From: Actinomyces timonensis DSM 23838
GTDB taxonomy: Bacteria > Actinomycetota > Actinomycetes > Actinomycetales > Actinomycetaceae
Assembly: GCF_000295095.1 (NCBI RefSeq)
Contig: NZ_JH806632.1
Span: 648,233 to 712,232 of the forward strand
Direction of reading: 5' to 3'
Length of the DNA stretch: 64,000 bases
The position numbers were made by a program, and so were the translations under genes. The notes beneath the pieces are model-generated. The model ran no database searches. It saw only the letters and a list, made by a program, of their open reading frames with translations, and had not been told where the DNA came from. Shown in pieces: positions 48,468-57,902 of the stretch (position 1 is the first letter of the stretch; every line of letters begins with the position of its first letter).

Positions 48468-48473
48468 TAGCCT
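48468..48473 (+). promoter_or_regulatory. -10 box for a leaderless quinone-reductase transcript
   Basis: TAGCCT, then GGAGGC, then ATG at 48480. GGAGG is too close to the ATG to act as a normal ribosome site, so leaderless initiation is favoured. Confidence 0.45.
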
Positions 48474-48479
48474 GGAGGC

Positions 48480-49139
48480 ATGAGCCCTGATCCCCATGGA
48501 AGCAGTCGGACCGGCCCCTTCGACCCGCCCAGCGCCTCGAGCGGCCCGCGCATCCTCGTCGTCGCCGGGCACCCGGACGCGAAGAGCTTCTCGCACGCCC
48601 AGGCGCAGGCCTACGCCGCGCAGGCCGAGGACGCGGGGGCGCAGGTGACCCTCCTGGACCTCGCCGCTGAGCGATTCGATCCAGTGCTGAGGTTCGGCTA
48701 CCGCGAGCACATGCCCGACGACGCCTTCATCAACCGCTCCCAGGAGGCGCTCATCGACTGCGACCACCTCACCCTGGTCTTCCCGACCTGGTGGTCCGCC
48801 GAGCCCTCCCTCCTCAAGGGCTGGTTCGACCGCGTTCTCACCCCGGGTATCGCCTACCGCTACCGCACTGGGAAGCTGTCGCCGGAGAAGCTCCTCGCGG
48901 GCCGTACCGCCACGATCATCACCACCTCCCACGGCCCGGCGGCATGGACGCGCTCGCCGGGGATGTCAGTGTGGAGGGTGAGCCGCGCCGTGCTGGGTTA
49001 CTGCGGCATCAAGACGACCCAGCGCCTGGTCCTGGGCGGCATGGAGGGCGAGAAGGACACGCCCGCCCGCCGCATGGCCTTCCTGGAGCAGGTGGCGACG
49101 GCGGCCCGCAAGGACGCGGCGGTGGCCCGCACACGCTGA
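48480..49139 (+). CDS. NAD(P)H-dependent quinone oxidoreductase (flavodoxin-like fold)
   Basis: A 219-residue cytoplasmic flavoprotein. ILVVAGHPDAKSFSHAQAQA is the FMN/FAD phosphate loop of the NQO1/KefF/MdaB group, HLTLVFPTWWSAEPSLLKGW is its aromatic substrate loop and FDRVLTPGIAYRY follows, as in the family. It reduces quinones or other electrophiles with two electrons and thus protects against redox cycling. It is located 120 nt after the ABC pair and may share the stress response. Confidence 0.9.
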   Translation: MSPDPHGSSRTGPFDPPSASSGPRILVVAGHPDAKSFSHAQAQAYAAQAEDAGAQVTLLDLAAERFDPVLRFGYREHMPDDAFINRSQEALIDCDHLTLVFPTWWSAEPSLLKGWFDRVLTPGIAYRYRTGKLSPEKLLAGRTATIITTSHGPAAWTRSPGMSVWRVSRAVLGYCGIKTTQRLVLGGMEGEKDTPARRMAFLEQVATAARKDAAVARTR

Positions 49140-49310
49140 GGGCGCCAGCGCGGGGACCAAGGGGGACGGTCGCGGGGCGGGCGTGGCCATCGCCACCTCG
49201 GGATATGCGGAGAGCGGATACCGCGGGCTCTCGATCACGATCCCGCCACGGCCGCGAGCAGGACGGCTAGGGTTGCCGGCGCACCGCGCACCCGATGCAA
49301 GGAGAATCCT

Positions 49311-50294
49311 GTGACGACTACCTGCGCAATGACCACCTCACGACGCGACGCCCTCAAGGTCGGCGGCCTGGTGGCCGCCAGCGGCGCGGCGATCCTCGGC
49401 GGCTCCGCCGTCATCGCCCCGAGCGCCGCCGCCTCCAGCCGGTTGGACACCGGCGTGCAGTTGGGCTCGGGCAGTGTGGGGACGCGCGCCGTGGTCCTGG
49501 ACCAGCCATCGGTCCACTCCGAGGCCATGGCGACCGTGCGCCAGCTGCGCCTGGACATGTGGGCCAAGAACCCGCCGCTGCTCAGCGTCGACGGCTCAAC
49601 AGGCGGCACCGTTCAGAGCTACGCCCAGGCCCAGGGGTACACGAGCGCCGAGGCCTACGCGAATGCCCTCGTCTGGGACCAGGACATGGAGCGCATCTCA
49701 GTGCAGCGCCTCGTGGAGTGCCTGGAGATGGGGAAGATCGAGCACAGCCGCCCCAACGGCGAGTCCTACAACACGGCCAAGGTCGGGGACGTGACCAACG
49801 GGACCTTCGAGATCCTGGCGGCGACGACGGACCAGTCGGCCACGATCTCCTCCGGGATCGGGATCTGGGCCGCCGAGTACGACAAGCTCGTCGCCGCCGG
49901 CGGCGCCTGGAACCACGAGACCGGGCACCTGCACACCCTGCTCAACCCGACGATCACGAATATCGCCTTCGCGGCCTCAGCCGGGTACTTCACCGGTGAG
50001 GGCCTGTGGGCCCGCTCGGCGTCGGCCGAGTCGGTGGGATGGTCCGGGATCTACGACGTCACCCTGGCCAACGGTGGCGGCTCGGCCTCCTCCGTGCCCG
50101 CGGGCTACCGGGCCCCGGCGCCCGCCACGTCCGAGCCGCCCAGCGCGCCTGCGTCGGCAGCACCGGCCGCCGCGGATTCGACGGCGGCGCCGAGCACCCC
50201 CGGCTCAGCCAGCACCGCGCCGCAGGCCCCCTCCTCGGAGTCCCCCCTGGAGTCGATCCTACGCGGACTGCGCGCCCTCCTCGGCGCCAAATAG
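49311..50294 (+). CDS. Tat-exported CAP-superfamily-like protein
   Basis: A 327-residue exported protein. The GTG start has AAGGAG six bases upstream. TSRRDALKVGGLVAASGAAI is a twin-arginine signal peptide with a cleavage zone at SAAAS. The mature domain has QLRLDMWAKNPPLL, ANALVWDQDMERISVQRLVE and then ETGHLHTLLNPTITNIAFAA, which resembles the CAP/SCP domain of Gram-positive surface proteins (the GHxxxLLNP element). The last 80 residues are a Pro/Ala/Ser linker ending in ESILRGLRALLGAK. The stop lies 39 nt before a strong hairpin. Confidence 0.78.
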   Translation: MTTTCAMTTSRRDALKVGGLVAASGAAILGGSAVIAPSAAASSRLDTGVQLGSGSVGTRAVVLDQPSVHSEAMATVRQLRLDMWAKNPPLLSVDGSTGGTVQSYAQAQGYTSAEAYANALVWDQDMERISVQRLVECLEMGKIEHSRPNGESYNTAKVGDVTNGTFEILAATTDQSATISSGIGIWAAEYDKLVAAGGAWNHETGHLHTLLNPTITNIAFAASAGYFTGEGLWARSASAESVGWSGIYDVTLANGGGSASSVPAGYRAPAPATSEPPSAPASAAPAAADSTAAPSTPGSASTAPQAPSSESPLESILRGLRALLGAK

Positions 50295-51911
50295 GAGTCG
50301 GGGGCGGCGGGCATCGGTCGCCCTGACTCGTCGAGGCGTGTGGGCCACCCGGGACAGGTTCTCGGGTGGCCCACACGCCTCATTGATGCGGGATCGGGAT
50401 GGAGCCGGCTCAGCGGCCCGAGCGGCGGGGCGGTGCGAGGCCCGCTTCTGGCCCTGGCGCCCGGCCCCCGCTCGGCGCCCGCCGTGCGGGCCGCCACGGC
50501 GCCCCTCCTGATGCCCGCCGCGACGCCCCTCCTGATGCGCAGTCTGGCGGGAGCCCTCCCCCGCCCTGCGGCCGTGCGCGCCGCGGGCCGGCGCCTGGGC
50601 GCCAGCGCCGGTGGGGCGGCCGCCCTTGATTGCGACGCCGTCGGGCATGTCCTCGGCGGCGACGCGCTCGGCCTGCTCTCCCACGAGGGCGGCGACGGCG
50701 TCGTCGTCGGGACGCACGCGCTCCATCTCGGCCTTGATGCGGGCCTTCTTGAGGAGCACCTGAACGTCCTTGCGCTGCTCGGGCAGGACGAGGGTGACCA
50801 CGGTGCCCGAGGCGCCCGCGCGCGCGGTGCGGCCCGAGCGGTGCAGGTAGGCCTTGTGCTCGGCGGGCGGGTCGACGTGGACGACGAGCTCGACACCGGA
50901 GACGTCGATCCCGCGGGCGGCGATGTCGGTGGCGACCATGACGCGCACGGCCCCCGAGGTGAACGCGCTCATGGCCCGCTGGCGGGCGCCCTGGCTCATA
51001 TTGCCCTGGAGCTCGACGGCGGGGATGCCCGCGCCCACGAGCTTGCGGGCCAGGCGGCGGGCGAGGTGCTTGGTGCGGGTGAAAAGGATGCGCTGGCCGG
51101 TCCCGGAGGCCAGACGCGTGACGACGCCGTCCTTGGCGGTCTTGTCCGCCAGCAGCCAGACGCGGTGGTCCATATCCGTCACCGGGGAGGAAGCGGGGTC
51201 GACGGCGTGCTGGAGGGGCTTGTGGAGGAACTCGCGGACGATGGCGTCCACACCGTTGTCGAGGGTGGCGGAGAAGAGCATCCGCTGGCCGTCGGCGGGG
51301 GTGGCGCGCAGGATGCGGCGCACGCTGGGCAGGAAGCCGAGGTCGGCCATGTGGTCGGCCTCGTCGATGACGGTGATGCTCACCTCGTCCAGGTTGCAGT
51401 GGCCCTGGGCGATGAGGTCGAGGAGGCGCCCGGGACAGGCGACGACGATGTCCACGCCCGCGCGCAGGGCTTTGACCTGCGGGTTCTGGTTGACGCCGCC
51501 GAAGATCGTCGTGACGGTCAGGTCGAGGGCGGCGGCCAGCGGTGTGATGGTCTCGGCGATCTGGAGGGCGAGCTCGCGGGTGGGGGCCAGGACGAGGCCG
51601 ATGGGGTGGCTGGCGCGGGCGCAGTCCTCGTCGGCGAGGCGCTGGACGAGGGGCAGGGAGAAGGCGAGGGTCTTGCCGCTGCCGGTGCGGCCCCGGCCGA
51701 GGACGTCGCGCCCGGCGAGGGTGTCGCGGAGGGTGGCGGACTGGATGGGGAAGGGAGTGGTGAATCCGCGCGCGGCGAGGTCGGCGACGAGATCGGGGTC
51801 GACGCCGAGGCTGGCGAAGTTTGGGGCGGGGGCCTTCCGACCGGCGGAGGAGGCCGGGGAGGCGGATGCGGAGGAAGCGGGCGCGCTGGGGCGCTTGCGG
51901 GTGGCGGGCAC
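50259..51911 (-). CDS. DEAD-box RNA helicase
   Basis: A 550-residue helicase that unwinds RNA in the cytoplasm. Motif I is GRTGSGKTLAF (GRT replaces the usual AQT/ARTG), motif II VIDEADHMADLGF, motif III FSATLDNG and motif VI HRSGRTARAG. The Q motif is GFTTPFPIQSATL. The GTG at 51911 (VPATRKRPSAP) with AGGA eight bases upstream is preferred; an ATG at 51980 is possible. The last 110 residues are low-complexity Arg/Ala/Gly and then unrelated sequence: the frame runs straight through the 19-bp hairpin and overlaps the end of the convergent gene by 36 nt, which is unusual. Confidence 0.9.
   Translation of the reverse strand: MPATRKRPSAPASSASASPASSAGRKAPAPNFASLGVDPDLVADLAARGFTTPFPIQSATLRDTLAGRDVLGRGRTGSGKTLAFSLPLVQRLADEDCARASHPIGLVLAPTRELALQIAETITPLAAALDLTVTTIFGGVNQNPQVKALRAGVDIVVACPGRLLDLIAQGHCNLDEVSITVIDEADHMADLGFLPSVRRILRATPADGQRMLFSATLDNGVDAIVREFLHKPLQHAVDPASSPVTDMDHRVWLLADKTAKDGVVTRLASGTGQRILFTRTKHLARRLARKLVGAGIPAVELQGNMSQGARQRAMSAFTSGAVRVMVATDIAARGIDVSGVELVVHVDPPAEHKAYLHRSGRTARAGASGTVVTLVLPEQRKDVQVLLKKARIKAEMERVRPDDDAVAALVGEQAERVAAEDMPDGVAIKGGRPTGAGAQAPARGAHGRRAGEGSRQTAHQEGRRGGHQEGRRGGPHGGRRAGAGRQGQKRASHRPAARAAEPAPSRSRINEACGPPENLSRVAHTPRRVRATDARRPRLLFGAEEGAQSA
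50333..50381. terminator. Perfect 19-bp hairpin terminator inside the helicase reading frame
   Basis: GAGGCGTGTGGGCCACCCG (50333-50351) pairs perfectly with CGGGTGGCCCACACGCCTC (50363-50381) around an 11-nt loop. It lies 38 nt past the stop of the plus-strand gene. It can terminate both strands, although the minus-strand helicase frame stays open across it. Confidence 0.85.
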
Positions 51912-52226
51912 GAGGGGTCCTGTCTGGATTGGGGCGGCGCCGCGCCGGTGGGCGGGCGCAGCGCTGCGGGGTGCCGGCATCGGGGCTCGACGGCGTCGCC
52001 CGCCCTCACGGGGCCTGGGACGATCCGGAGCCGGGGCACCAGCCTGGCCGCGGCATGCCGCCGGGCCGGCCGCCATCCTCTCAGGCTGGGGCCCACCCCG
52101 CCATGACCCGCGCCGTCCTGCGGCCAACGACGCGTGTGACCCCCGTCGCGCCCGCGATGACGGCGGCGCGACATTCTCTCACAGGCCAAGAATGTGCTTG
52201 CACCCCAGGACGGCCATCGGCCCTTC
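51912..52226. other. Upstream flank of the helicase gene
   Basis: This 315-nt stretch is GC-rich and open on the minus strand because of composition. A possible helicase N-terminal extension from an ATG at 51980 lies in it. AT-richer bases at 52170-52200 (GACATTCTCTCACAGGCCAA) may mark the helicase promoter, but I could not define its boxes. Confidence 0.35.
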
Positions 52227-53132
52227 TCAGGACCTCCCGGCGAGGGCGACGGCGAAGCTGACGAGGATGAGGCCGGCGAGCTCACCGAAATTGGGCATCT
52301 GGCGCAGCATGACGATTCCCACCACCATCGAGGTCGCCGGCATGAGGGATGCCAGGAGGCTGAAGGTGTCAGCGCTCAAGCGCCCGAGGTTGATCTGGTC
52401 GAGGGCGTAGGGGATGACCGTGGAGAGCACCGCGACTCCGAGCACCGCCAGGGCCGTCCCCGCGGAGGAGAAGGCCCCGGACGCGGTCGTCGCCGCCAGG
52501 GGTGTGTAGAACAGCGCGCCTGCCGCCGTCCCCACGGCGAGCGCGTCCATTCCCGCCCCGCCGGTGGCGACCTTGCGCCCCAGGAGGATGTACCCGGCCC
52601 AGGAGGACCCCGCCCCGATGGCCAGGATCATGCCCATGCGATGCGCGGGATCGGAGAGGTCGAGCCCCACACCGGAGATCGAGGCGACGCCAGCCATGGC
52701 GAGCCCTGCCGCGACCCTTGGCCGCCAGCCCCTGCCGGTGACGACGGCGACGATGACCGGCCCCAGGAACTCCAGGGAGACGGCCGTTCCCATGGGCAGG
52801 TAGGAGATCGAGGCGTAGAAGAGGACGTTCATCGTCGCTGTGGCGACCCCGAAGGCCGCGGACACCCCCAGCACCCGACGCGTCCAGGCGCGCCCGTCCT
52901 TCCTCGGTCTCCATGGCCGGCGCCAGGCGAGCAGCACGAGTGTGCCGATGGTCACGCGCCACCAGGCGACCGTGGCCGGGGGCATGACGCCGAACAGGCC
53001 CACCGCGAATCCGGCGCCCATGTAGGTGGACACGGCTGTGGCGATGAAGATGCCCGGGGCGGGAACGGCCGTCAGCGCAGCACCGATCCGGCTGGCCTGA
53101 CGGCCGCGCTGACGGGGTGGGGGCGGGAGCAC
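52227..53132 (-). CDS. EamA/DMT-family efflux permease (RhtA-like)
   Basis: A 301-residue ten-helix transporter of two EamA repeats. GAGFAVGLFGVMPPATVAWW, RVTIGTLVLLAWRRPWRP and later GTAVSLEFLGPVIVAVVTGRG in the middle match RhtA-type threonine/homoserine exporters. YALDQINLGRLSADTFSLLA and then SLMPATSMVVGI near the end are characteristic. The start is taken as the GTG at 53132; the true start could lie slightly downstream. Amino-acid or metabolite export is inferred from the family. Confidence 0.85.
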   Translation of the reverse strand: MLPPPPRQRGRQASRIGAALTAVPAPGIFIATAVSTYMGAGFAVGLFGVMPPATVAWWRVTIGTLVLLAWRRPWRPRKDGRAWTRRVLGVSAAFGVATATMNVLFYASISYLPMGTAVSLEFLGPVIVAVVTGRGWRPRVAAGLAMAGVASISGVGLDLSDPAHRMGMILAIGAGSSWAGYILLGRKVATGGAGMDALAVGTAAGALFYTPLAATTASGAFSSAGTALAVLGVAVLSTVIPYALDQINLGRLSADTFSLLASLMPATSMVVGIVMLRQMPNFGELAGLILVSFAVALAGRS

Positions 53133-53223
53133 GGGCCCATTGTCTCGCTCGTGCTGGCCGCCCCGACCGCGGTCTCCCTGAGCGCGCGCCCTCCTCTGGT
53201 GCCTGGTGGCTCACCCGCGACCC

Positions 53224-54180
53224 TCAGCCCAGGAGGGCAGCGGCGAAGAGGACGACGGGGGCGAATCCCGCCGTCGTGATGAGGACCGTGTCCCGGGCGA
53301 GGCCGGTGGCCCGCTCGTAGCGGGAGGCGTACATGAAGATGTTCTGCGCGGTGGGCAGGCAGGCCGTAGTGACGGGTACGAGCAGCGCCGCGCCGCGCAG
53401 CCCCAGGAGCGCGCCGACGGCGAGGGCGAGGACGGGGGCCACGAGCAGTTTCCAGCCCACCGCCCACCACAGCGCGGGGCCTGCCGGGGGCGGCGCCTCG
53501 CCAACCAGGCCTCCCCGGGGCGCGCGCCGCGAGTCGGCCAGGCTCAACCCCAGGGCGAGCATCATGAGGGGAACGGCCATGCGCCCCAGCAGGCCCAGGA
53601 CCTCGGCGGGGGTCCCGCCGGCGATATCCGCCAGGTCCCAATCGGCCAGGTTGATGGCGGTGCCCGTCGCCACCCCGATGAGCAGCGGGTTGCGCAGCGG
53701 CGCGAGGGTGCGCCGCGCGGGGGTCTGGCAGCGCCTGCCCGTGACGATGTCGAGGATCGCGAAGGAGACCGGCGTGATGATGAGGAGCTGGAGCAGGAGG
53801 ATCGGCGCGATCGGCGTCGCGTCCCCGACGACGAGGATCGCCACCGGGATGCCCAGGTTCGCGGCGTTGACGTAGCCCGAGGCCAGAGCCCCGATGAGAG
53901 CGCTGGCGGTGTCGCGCCCGAGGACCCAGCGGTGGAGTGACCAGGCGCTCGTGATCGTGAGGATCTCGGCGATGATGGCGGCCAGCGCCCGCGCGGAGAC
54001 GACGGCGCCGAGGTCGGCGCCCGCCAGGGTCGTCACCATGAGGGCTGGGGTGGCGGCGAAGAAGGCAAGGCGCGTGAGCACGCGGTCGGATCGGGGCGGC
54101 AGGGCGCTCGTGCGCCCGAGGACCCACCCGATGGCGATGACGACGGCGAAGACCGCCAGCCCGCTGGTGATCCTCAGCAT
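53224..54180 (-). CDS. AEC-family (auxin efflux carrier-like) transporter
   Basis: A 318-residue ten-helix carrier. VLTRLAFFAATPALMVTTLA in the first repeat, GALASGYVNAANLGIPVAIL with the conserved Asn-Gly-Asn-type segment, and LLVPVTTACLPTAQNIFMYA in the second repeat match the AEC fold (malonate, malate or amino-acid efflux relatives). The specificity is unknown. It lies 91 nt upstream of the EamA gene on the same strand, so two efflux carriers stand side by side. Confidence 0.88.
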   Translation of the reverse strand: MLRITSGLAVFAVVIAIGWVLGRTSALPPRSDRVLTRLAFFAATPALMVTTLAGADLGAVVSARALAAIIAEILTITSAWSLHRWVLGRDTASALIGALASGYVNAANLGIPVAILVVGDATPIAPILLLQLLIITPVSFAILDIVTGRRCQTPARRTLAPLRNPLLIGVATGTAINLADWDLADIAGGTPAEVLGLLGRMAVPLMMLALGLSLADSRRAPRGGLVGEAPPPAGPALWWAVGWKLLVAPVLALAVGALLGLRGAALLVPVTTACLPTAQNIFMYASRYERATGLARDTVLITTAGFAPVVLFAAALLG

Positions 54181-54231
54181 GATCTCAACACGGTCTCAGC
54201 ACCGTCTCAGCCCAGCATCAGCACGGCGCGC

Positions 54232-55221
54232 TCACGAGGCCGGCTCGAGGTCGGCCCAGGCTCCCACGTGATCGGAGACGACGAAGGCCCGGGTTCCCCA
54301 GGCGGCGGCGCGCAGGAGGGGCGCGCCCGCCGCATCAGCAGAGCCCGGGGAGCCCACTGCGCCTGACGCGCCCGGAGCGCCCGGCAGGCCGTCGGCGCCC
54401 GTTGGCCAGGGATCGGTGAGGAGGTGGTCGATGCGCTCGCGCGGCCGCCAGGCGGGGAAGGTCGGCCCTTCCCCCAGGGGCCGGGCCACCCCGGTGGAGG
54501 CGACGCCGCCCGGCCCCATGTTGAGGTCGCCCGCGAGCAGGCGCGGCCCGGGCAGGGTGGTCAGCGCCGCCCAGGCGGCGGCGAGCTGCCGGGCGGCCAT
54601 GCCGGTGCGGGTGGCCAGGTGCGTGGAGGCCAGCGTGAGCGAGCCCGCCGGGCCCGCTCCCGGCGCGTCGATCCGGGCGGCGAGCATGGTGCGGGCGGTG
54701 GAGGTGTCGAGGTGATAGGAGCGCGGGTTCCAGGCTCGCTCGCCGCGCAGGCTGATCGTGGCAGGGCCGCGGCCGAGGCGGCGCACGTGCCAGGAGCGCA
54801 CCGCCAGCCGCGACAGGATCGCGTTGCCGAATCCGGCGGGCCCGCGCCCGGTGACCAGGTGGACGGGGGCGAGGATGTCATCCCAGGCGCGCTCCAGCGG
54901 CGAGCGCAGGGGCCGGCGCCTCATGCCGACGACGGGCCCGGCCCAGGCCGCGGCGAAGCGGTGGTGCTCCCAGCCGAGCATGCGTGCGAGCTCGCCAGCC
55001 TGGTCGAGCCCGCCGGAGCGCTTCTGGCGCATGTCGACCTCCTGGAGGGCGACGACGTCGGGCGCGAGATCGGCGATCTGGGTGGCCAGTGCCTCCAGCA
55101 CCGCCCGGGCTGTGGCGGGGTCGGTGATATCGGCGCCCGCGAGAGCCGCGGTGGCGGCGTCCTGCTCCGCGCCAGCGCCGGGGAGGCAGTGCTGGAGGTT
55201 GAGGCTGAGCACCCGGATCAT
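54232..55221 (-). CDS. Endonuclease/exonuclease/phosphatase family protein
   Basis: A 329-residue metal-dependent hydrolase. The catalytic set is complete: Asn8 in RVLSLNLQHC, Glu in VALQEVDMRQ, GFGNAILSR, LASTHLATR, RLLAGDLNMGP (Asp, Asn), RIDHLL and a final VVSDHVGAW (Asp-His). The family hydrolyses phosphodiesters; the substrate may be nucleic acid or a phospholipid. A Gly/Ala/Pro-rich insert lies near residues 285-310. It ends 51 nt from the AEC gene on the same strand. Confidence 0.88.
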   Translation of the reverse strand: MIRVLSLNLQHCLPGAGAEQDAATAALAGADITDPATARAVLEALATQIADLAPDVVALQEVDMRQKRSGGLDQAGELARMLGWEHHRFAAAWAGPVVGMRRRPLRSPLERAWDDILAPVHLVTGRGPAGFGNAILSRLAVRSWHVRRLGRGPATISLRGERAWNPRSYHLDTSTARTMLAARIDAPGAGPAGSLTLASTHLATRTGMAARQLAAAWAALTTLPGPRLLAGDLNMGPGGVASTGVARPLGEGPTFPAWRPRERIDHLLTDPWPTGADGLPGAPGASGAVGSPGSADAAGAPLLRAAAWGTRAFVVSDHVGAWADLEPAS

Positions 55222-55230
55222 GCGCGCTCC

Positions 55231-55764
55231 TCAGCTGTCCTGGGCTGCGGCGTCGGCCTCGAAGGTGAGGCTGACGGAGTTCATGCAGTAGCGCTGCCCG
55301 GTGGGGGTGCGCGGGGCGTCGTCGAAGACGTGGCCGAGGTGGGAGTCGCAGGTGGCGCAGCGCACCTCGGTGCGCACCATCCCGTGGGAGGTGTCGCGCA
55401 GGAGGGTGACGGCCTCGGAGTCGGCGGGGTCGTAGAAGGAGGGCCAGCCGCAGCCGGACTCGAACTTGGTGGCCGAGCGGAAGAGCTCGGCGCCGCAGCC
55501 GCGGCAGCGGTAGACGCCGACGCGCTTCTCATCAAGGAGGTCGCCGGTGAAGGCGCGCTCGGTGCCGGCCTCGCGCAGCACGTGGTACTCCAAGGGGTCC
55601 AGGAGCGCGCGCCACTGGGCGTCAGTGCGGGCGATGGCGGCGGGGTCGAGGCGCGGGGCCACCGGCTCAGGGGCGGCGCTGTCGATGGGGCCGACTGAGT
55701 CGGCGGTGCCAGCGGCGCCGACGGCGTCGTTCATGGGGGCATCGGGGTCATGGGTCGTGCTCAC
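55231..55764 (-). CDS. msrB: Peptide-methionine (R)-S-oxide reductase
   Basis: A 177-residue enzyme that repairs methionine-R-sulfoxide in proteins. Two zinc CxxC pairs are present (YRCRGCGAE and VRCATCDSH), the catalytic Cys is in [11 protein letters not shown], and [13 protein letters not shown] is the family signature with a second, resolving-type Cys. The GTG at 55764 with GGGAGG eleven bases upstream starts a 35-residue low-complexity lead that MsrB does not need; the ATG at 55734 is possible. It ends 9 nt from the EEP gene, so they are probably co-transcribed. Confidence 0.93.
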   Translation of the reverse strand: MSTTHDPDAPMNDAVGAAGTADSVGPIDSAAPEPVAPRLDPAAIARTDAQWRALLDPLEYHVLREAGTERAFTGDLLDEKRVGVYRCRGCGAELFRSATKFESGCGWPSFYDPADSEAVTLLRDTSHGMVRTEVRCATCDSHLGHVFDDAPRTPTGQRYCMNSVSLTFEADAAAQDS

Positions 55765-55817
55765 GGGCCCATGGTCCTCCCGCACCCGTGCGCGGCGCGA
55801 GCCCGGCGGCAGGGTTT

Positions 55818-57128
55818 TCACGATCCGGGAACCGGCCCATCCGCGGGCCCGGTCGGCTCCGAATCGTCTGCCTCGCCGTCGGCACCACTGGCCTCCTGCG
55901 GCAGGCCGGGGGCATCCACCTCGGCGACGTCGGAGGAGCCGGGGGAAGTCTCGATGCGGATGCGGGTGCGCGGCAGGGCCTCGGGGGCCTCGCGCTGCAG
56001 CCAGACGAGGATCTCCTCGCGCACATGCGCGCGCAGGGCGCCGACGTCGAGGGGGTTGCGCCCGGAGACGGCGATGCGCAGCATGACCGTGGCGGTGGAG
56101 GTGTCGAGCACGGACAGGGTGGCCAGGCGCCCATCCCACAGGGGCGTTCCGGCGACGATATGCGCGAGTTGGGCGCGGATGTCCTCGATGGGTGCCCGCC
56201 AGTCGAGGGCGAGGTCGACGGAACCCGTGTACTGGGTGGAGCGGCGAGACCAGTTCTCGAAGGGGTTCTGGGTGAAATGCGTTGATGGCAGGATGAGGCG
56301 GCGGTCGTCCCAGGTGCGCATGACCACGTAGGTCAGGGTGATCTCCTCGATGACGCCCTGCTGGTCCTTCTGGACGACGACGGTGTCCCCCACTCTGATG
56401 GCGTCGGTGCTGGCGAGCTGGATGCCCGCGAAGACATTTCCCAGCGCGGACTGGGCGGCGAGACCCATGACCACCGAGACGATGCCAGCGGAGGCGAGCA
56501 GGGAGCCCATGGCGACCCGGGCGGCGGGAAAGGTCATGATGACGCCGACCATCCCGCAGATGATGATGAGGGCCTTGGCCACGCGCCGCAGGATCTGGGC
56601 CTGGGTCGTCACGCGGTTGGTGCGCCCGGGCTCGCCGCGGGCGCGCACGCCCTCGACGACGATCCCCTCGACGGCCTTGGTCAGGGAGACGACGAGGAGC
56701 GTGAGGGCGGCGATGACCGCGATGAGCAGCACGTGGAGCGCCTCGGTGGTCCACCCGGGGGCGACGCCGTCCTTGCTGAGGGCGGGCACGGCGATCTGCC
56801 CTCCGATATACCCTCCGACCACTGCTCCCAGGGCGACCATCGGGATGCGGCAGTGCTCGACGAAATGCGTGTAGAAACTGCGGCGCCGGGACATGACGCG
56901 CAAGGCGAAGACGAGGGCGACGGCGATGACCGCCCCCGCCAGCGCGGCGGCGCCGACCCTCCACACCAGGGAGAACACGTCGAAAGTGGTCTCCGCGACC
57001 ACTTGGACCGCATCGGGCGTCGCCGTGGCGCTCGGGGTGGGAGTGGCCGAGGGATCGAGCGGGGGCGAGGGGACAGGCGTGACGGACGGGCTGGGGATCG
57101 GGGTCGGGGAGGGGACCGGCGTCGTCAT
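55818..57128 (-). CDS. Small-conductance mechanosensitive channel (MscS family)
   Basis: A 436-residue channel. Residues 1-42 are a Pro/Ser/Thr repeat ([18 protein letters not shown]). Four or so helices follow, the last being the pore helix [19 protein letters not shown], then [22 protein letters not shown] and [20 protein letters not shown], the MscS beta domain. It releases solutes on hypo-osmotic shock. The ATG at 57128 has TACGCT six bases upstream and no ribosome site, so a leaderless start is likely. Confidence 0.92.
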   Translation of the reverse strand: MTTPVPSPTPIPSPSVTPVPSPPLDPSATPTPSATATPDAVQVVAETTFDVFSLVWRVGAAALAGAVIAVALVFALRVMSRRRSFYTHFVEHCRIPMVALGAVVGGYIGGQIAVPALSKDGVAPGWTTEALHVLLIAVIAALTLLVVSLTKAVEGIVVEGVRARGEPGRTNRVTTQAQILRRVAKALIIICGMVGVIMTFPAARVAMGSLLASAGIVSVVMGLAAQSALGNVFAGIQLASTDAIRVGDTVVVQKDQQGVIEEITLTYVVMRTWDDRRLILPSTHFTQNPFENWSRRSTQYTGSVDLALDWRAPIEDIRAQLAHIVAGTPLWDGRLATLSVLDTSTATVMLRIAVSGRNPLDVGALRAHVREEILVWLQREAPEALPRTRIRIETSPGSSDVAEVDAPGLPQEASGADGEADDSEPTGPADGPVPGS

Positions 57129-57134
57129 GGGGCC

Positions 57135-57140
57135 AGCGTA
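57135..57140 (-). promoter_or_regulatory. -10 box for a leaderless mscS transcript
   Basis: On the minus strand TACGCT, then GGCCCC, then ATG at 57128. Confidence 0.5.
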
Positions 57141-57321
57141 CGAGGAGGGGTGTGTCGCCGCCTCATGCGAGGGTCGATAGCGCGGGCGCTCCGACGTAGT
57201 ATCGATCCTCATCGGCGACCGCGCGCCATGGCGGCGCGACCCGCGCGGCGCAGGCCCGCCCGCCACTGGCCGTCAGTCCCTCCCACCCTGCCCGATCCCA
57301 CGACAAGCGAAGAGAGCACCA

Positions 57322-57855
57322 ATGGATGCGATCGATACCTTCCTCGACACCATGTTCGCCCCCTACCCCGCCGTTCCCCGGCTCATCGGCGCCAAGGCGG
57401 AGCTCCGGGCGATGATGGAGGAGGCCTACAACAACGCCGTCGCCAGCGGCAGAACGCACAACGAGGCCGTGGGCCAGGTCATCGCGGAGTACGGCGACCT
57501 GGAGAGATTGGCGCCCACGCTCGGCATCGAGTCCGCGCTCATCCCCGGTGACGCGGTGGCGCAGGACGCGCCGCGCTCCTCGGCGCGGGGCAGTGCTTCG
57601 GGGGCGGCCCCAGCGGCCAGTTCGACCGGCACCATGCCCATGGGCGTCCCCCTGCGTGAGCAGGAGGAGGACAAGCGCCTCTCGGCGGGCGCGCTGTCCG
57701 CGATCTACTGGCCGGCCGTGGCAATCATCTTCCTGGCCTGGTCCTTCCTCGCGGATGCCTGGAGCGTCTCGTGGATCATCTGGCCGATCGCCGCGTTGAT
57801 CTACCAGATCCTCTGGTACTTCGTCGGGCCGAAGCGCGACCGCTCCAGGCGCTGA
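57322..57855 (+). CDS. Membrane protein with permease-prefix (HAAS-like) N-terminal domain
   Basis: A 177-residue protein. Residues about 1-75 (MDAIDTFLDTMFAPYPAVPR, then ELRAMMEEAYNNAVASGR and EAVGQVIAEYGDLERLAPTL) form a helical domain of the permease-prefix or HAAS kind that usually precedes a membrane part. A disordered Ala/Ser linker and two helices (about 124-165) follow, ending in the basic GPKRDRSRR. The sequence GAAGAGAG lies eight bases upstream. Role unknown; such proteins often accompany PadR-type regulators, but none is present here. Confidence 0.78.
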   Translation: MDAIDTFLDTMFAPYPAVPRLIGAKAELRAMMEEAYNNAVASGRTHNEAVGQVIAEYGDLERLAPTLGIESALIPGDAVAQDAPRSSARGSASGAAPAASSTGTMPMGVPLREQEEDKRLSAGALSAIYWPAVAIIFLAWSFLADAWSVSWIIWPIAALIYQILWYFVGPKRDRSRR

Positions 57856-57902
57856 GCGCCGCCGTCCGCGGGCGCCCGGGTGCCCGCGCGGCGCGGCAAC
57901 AT

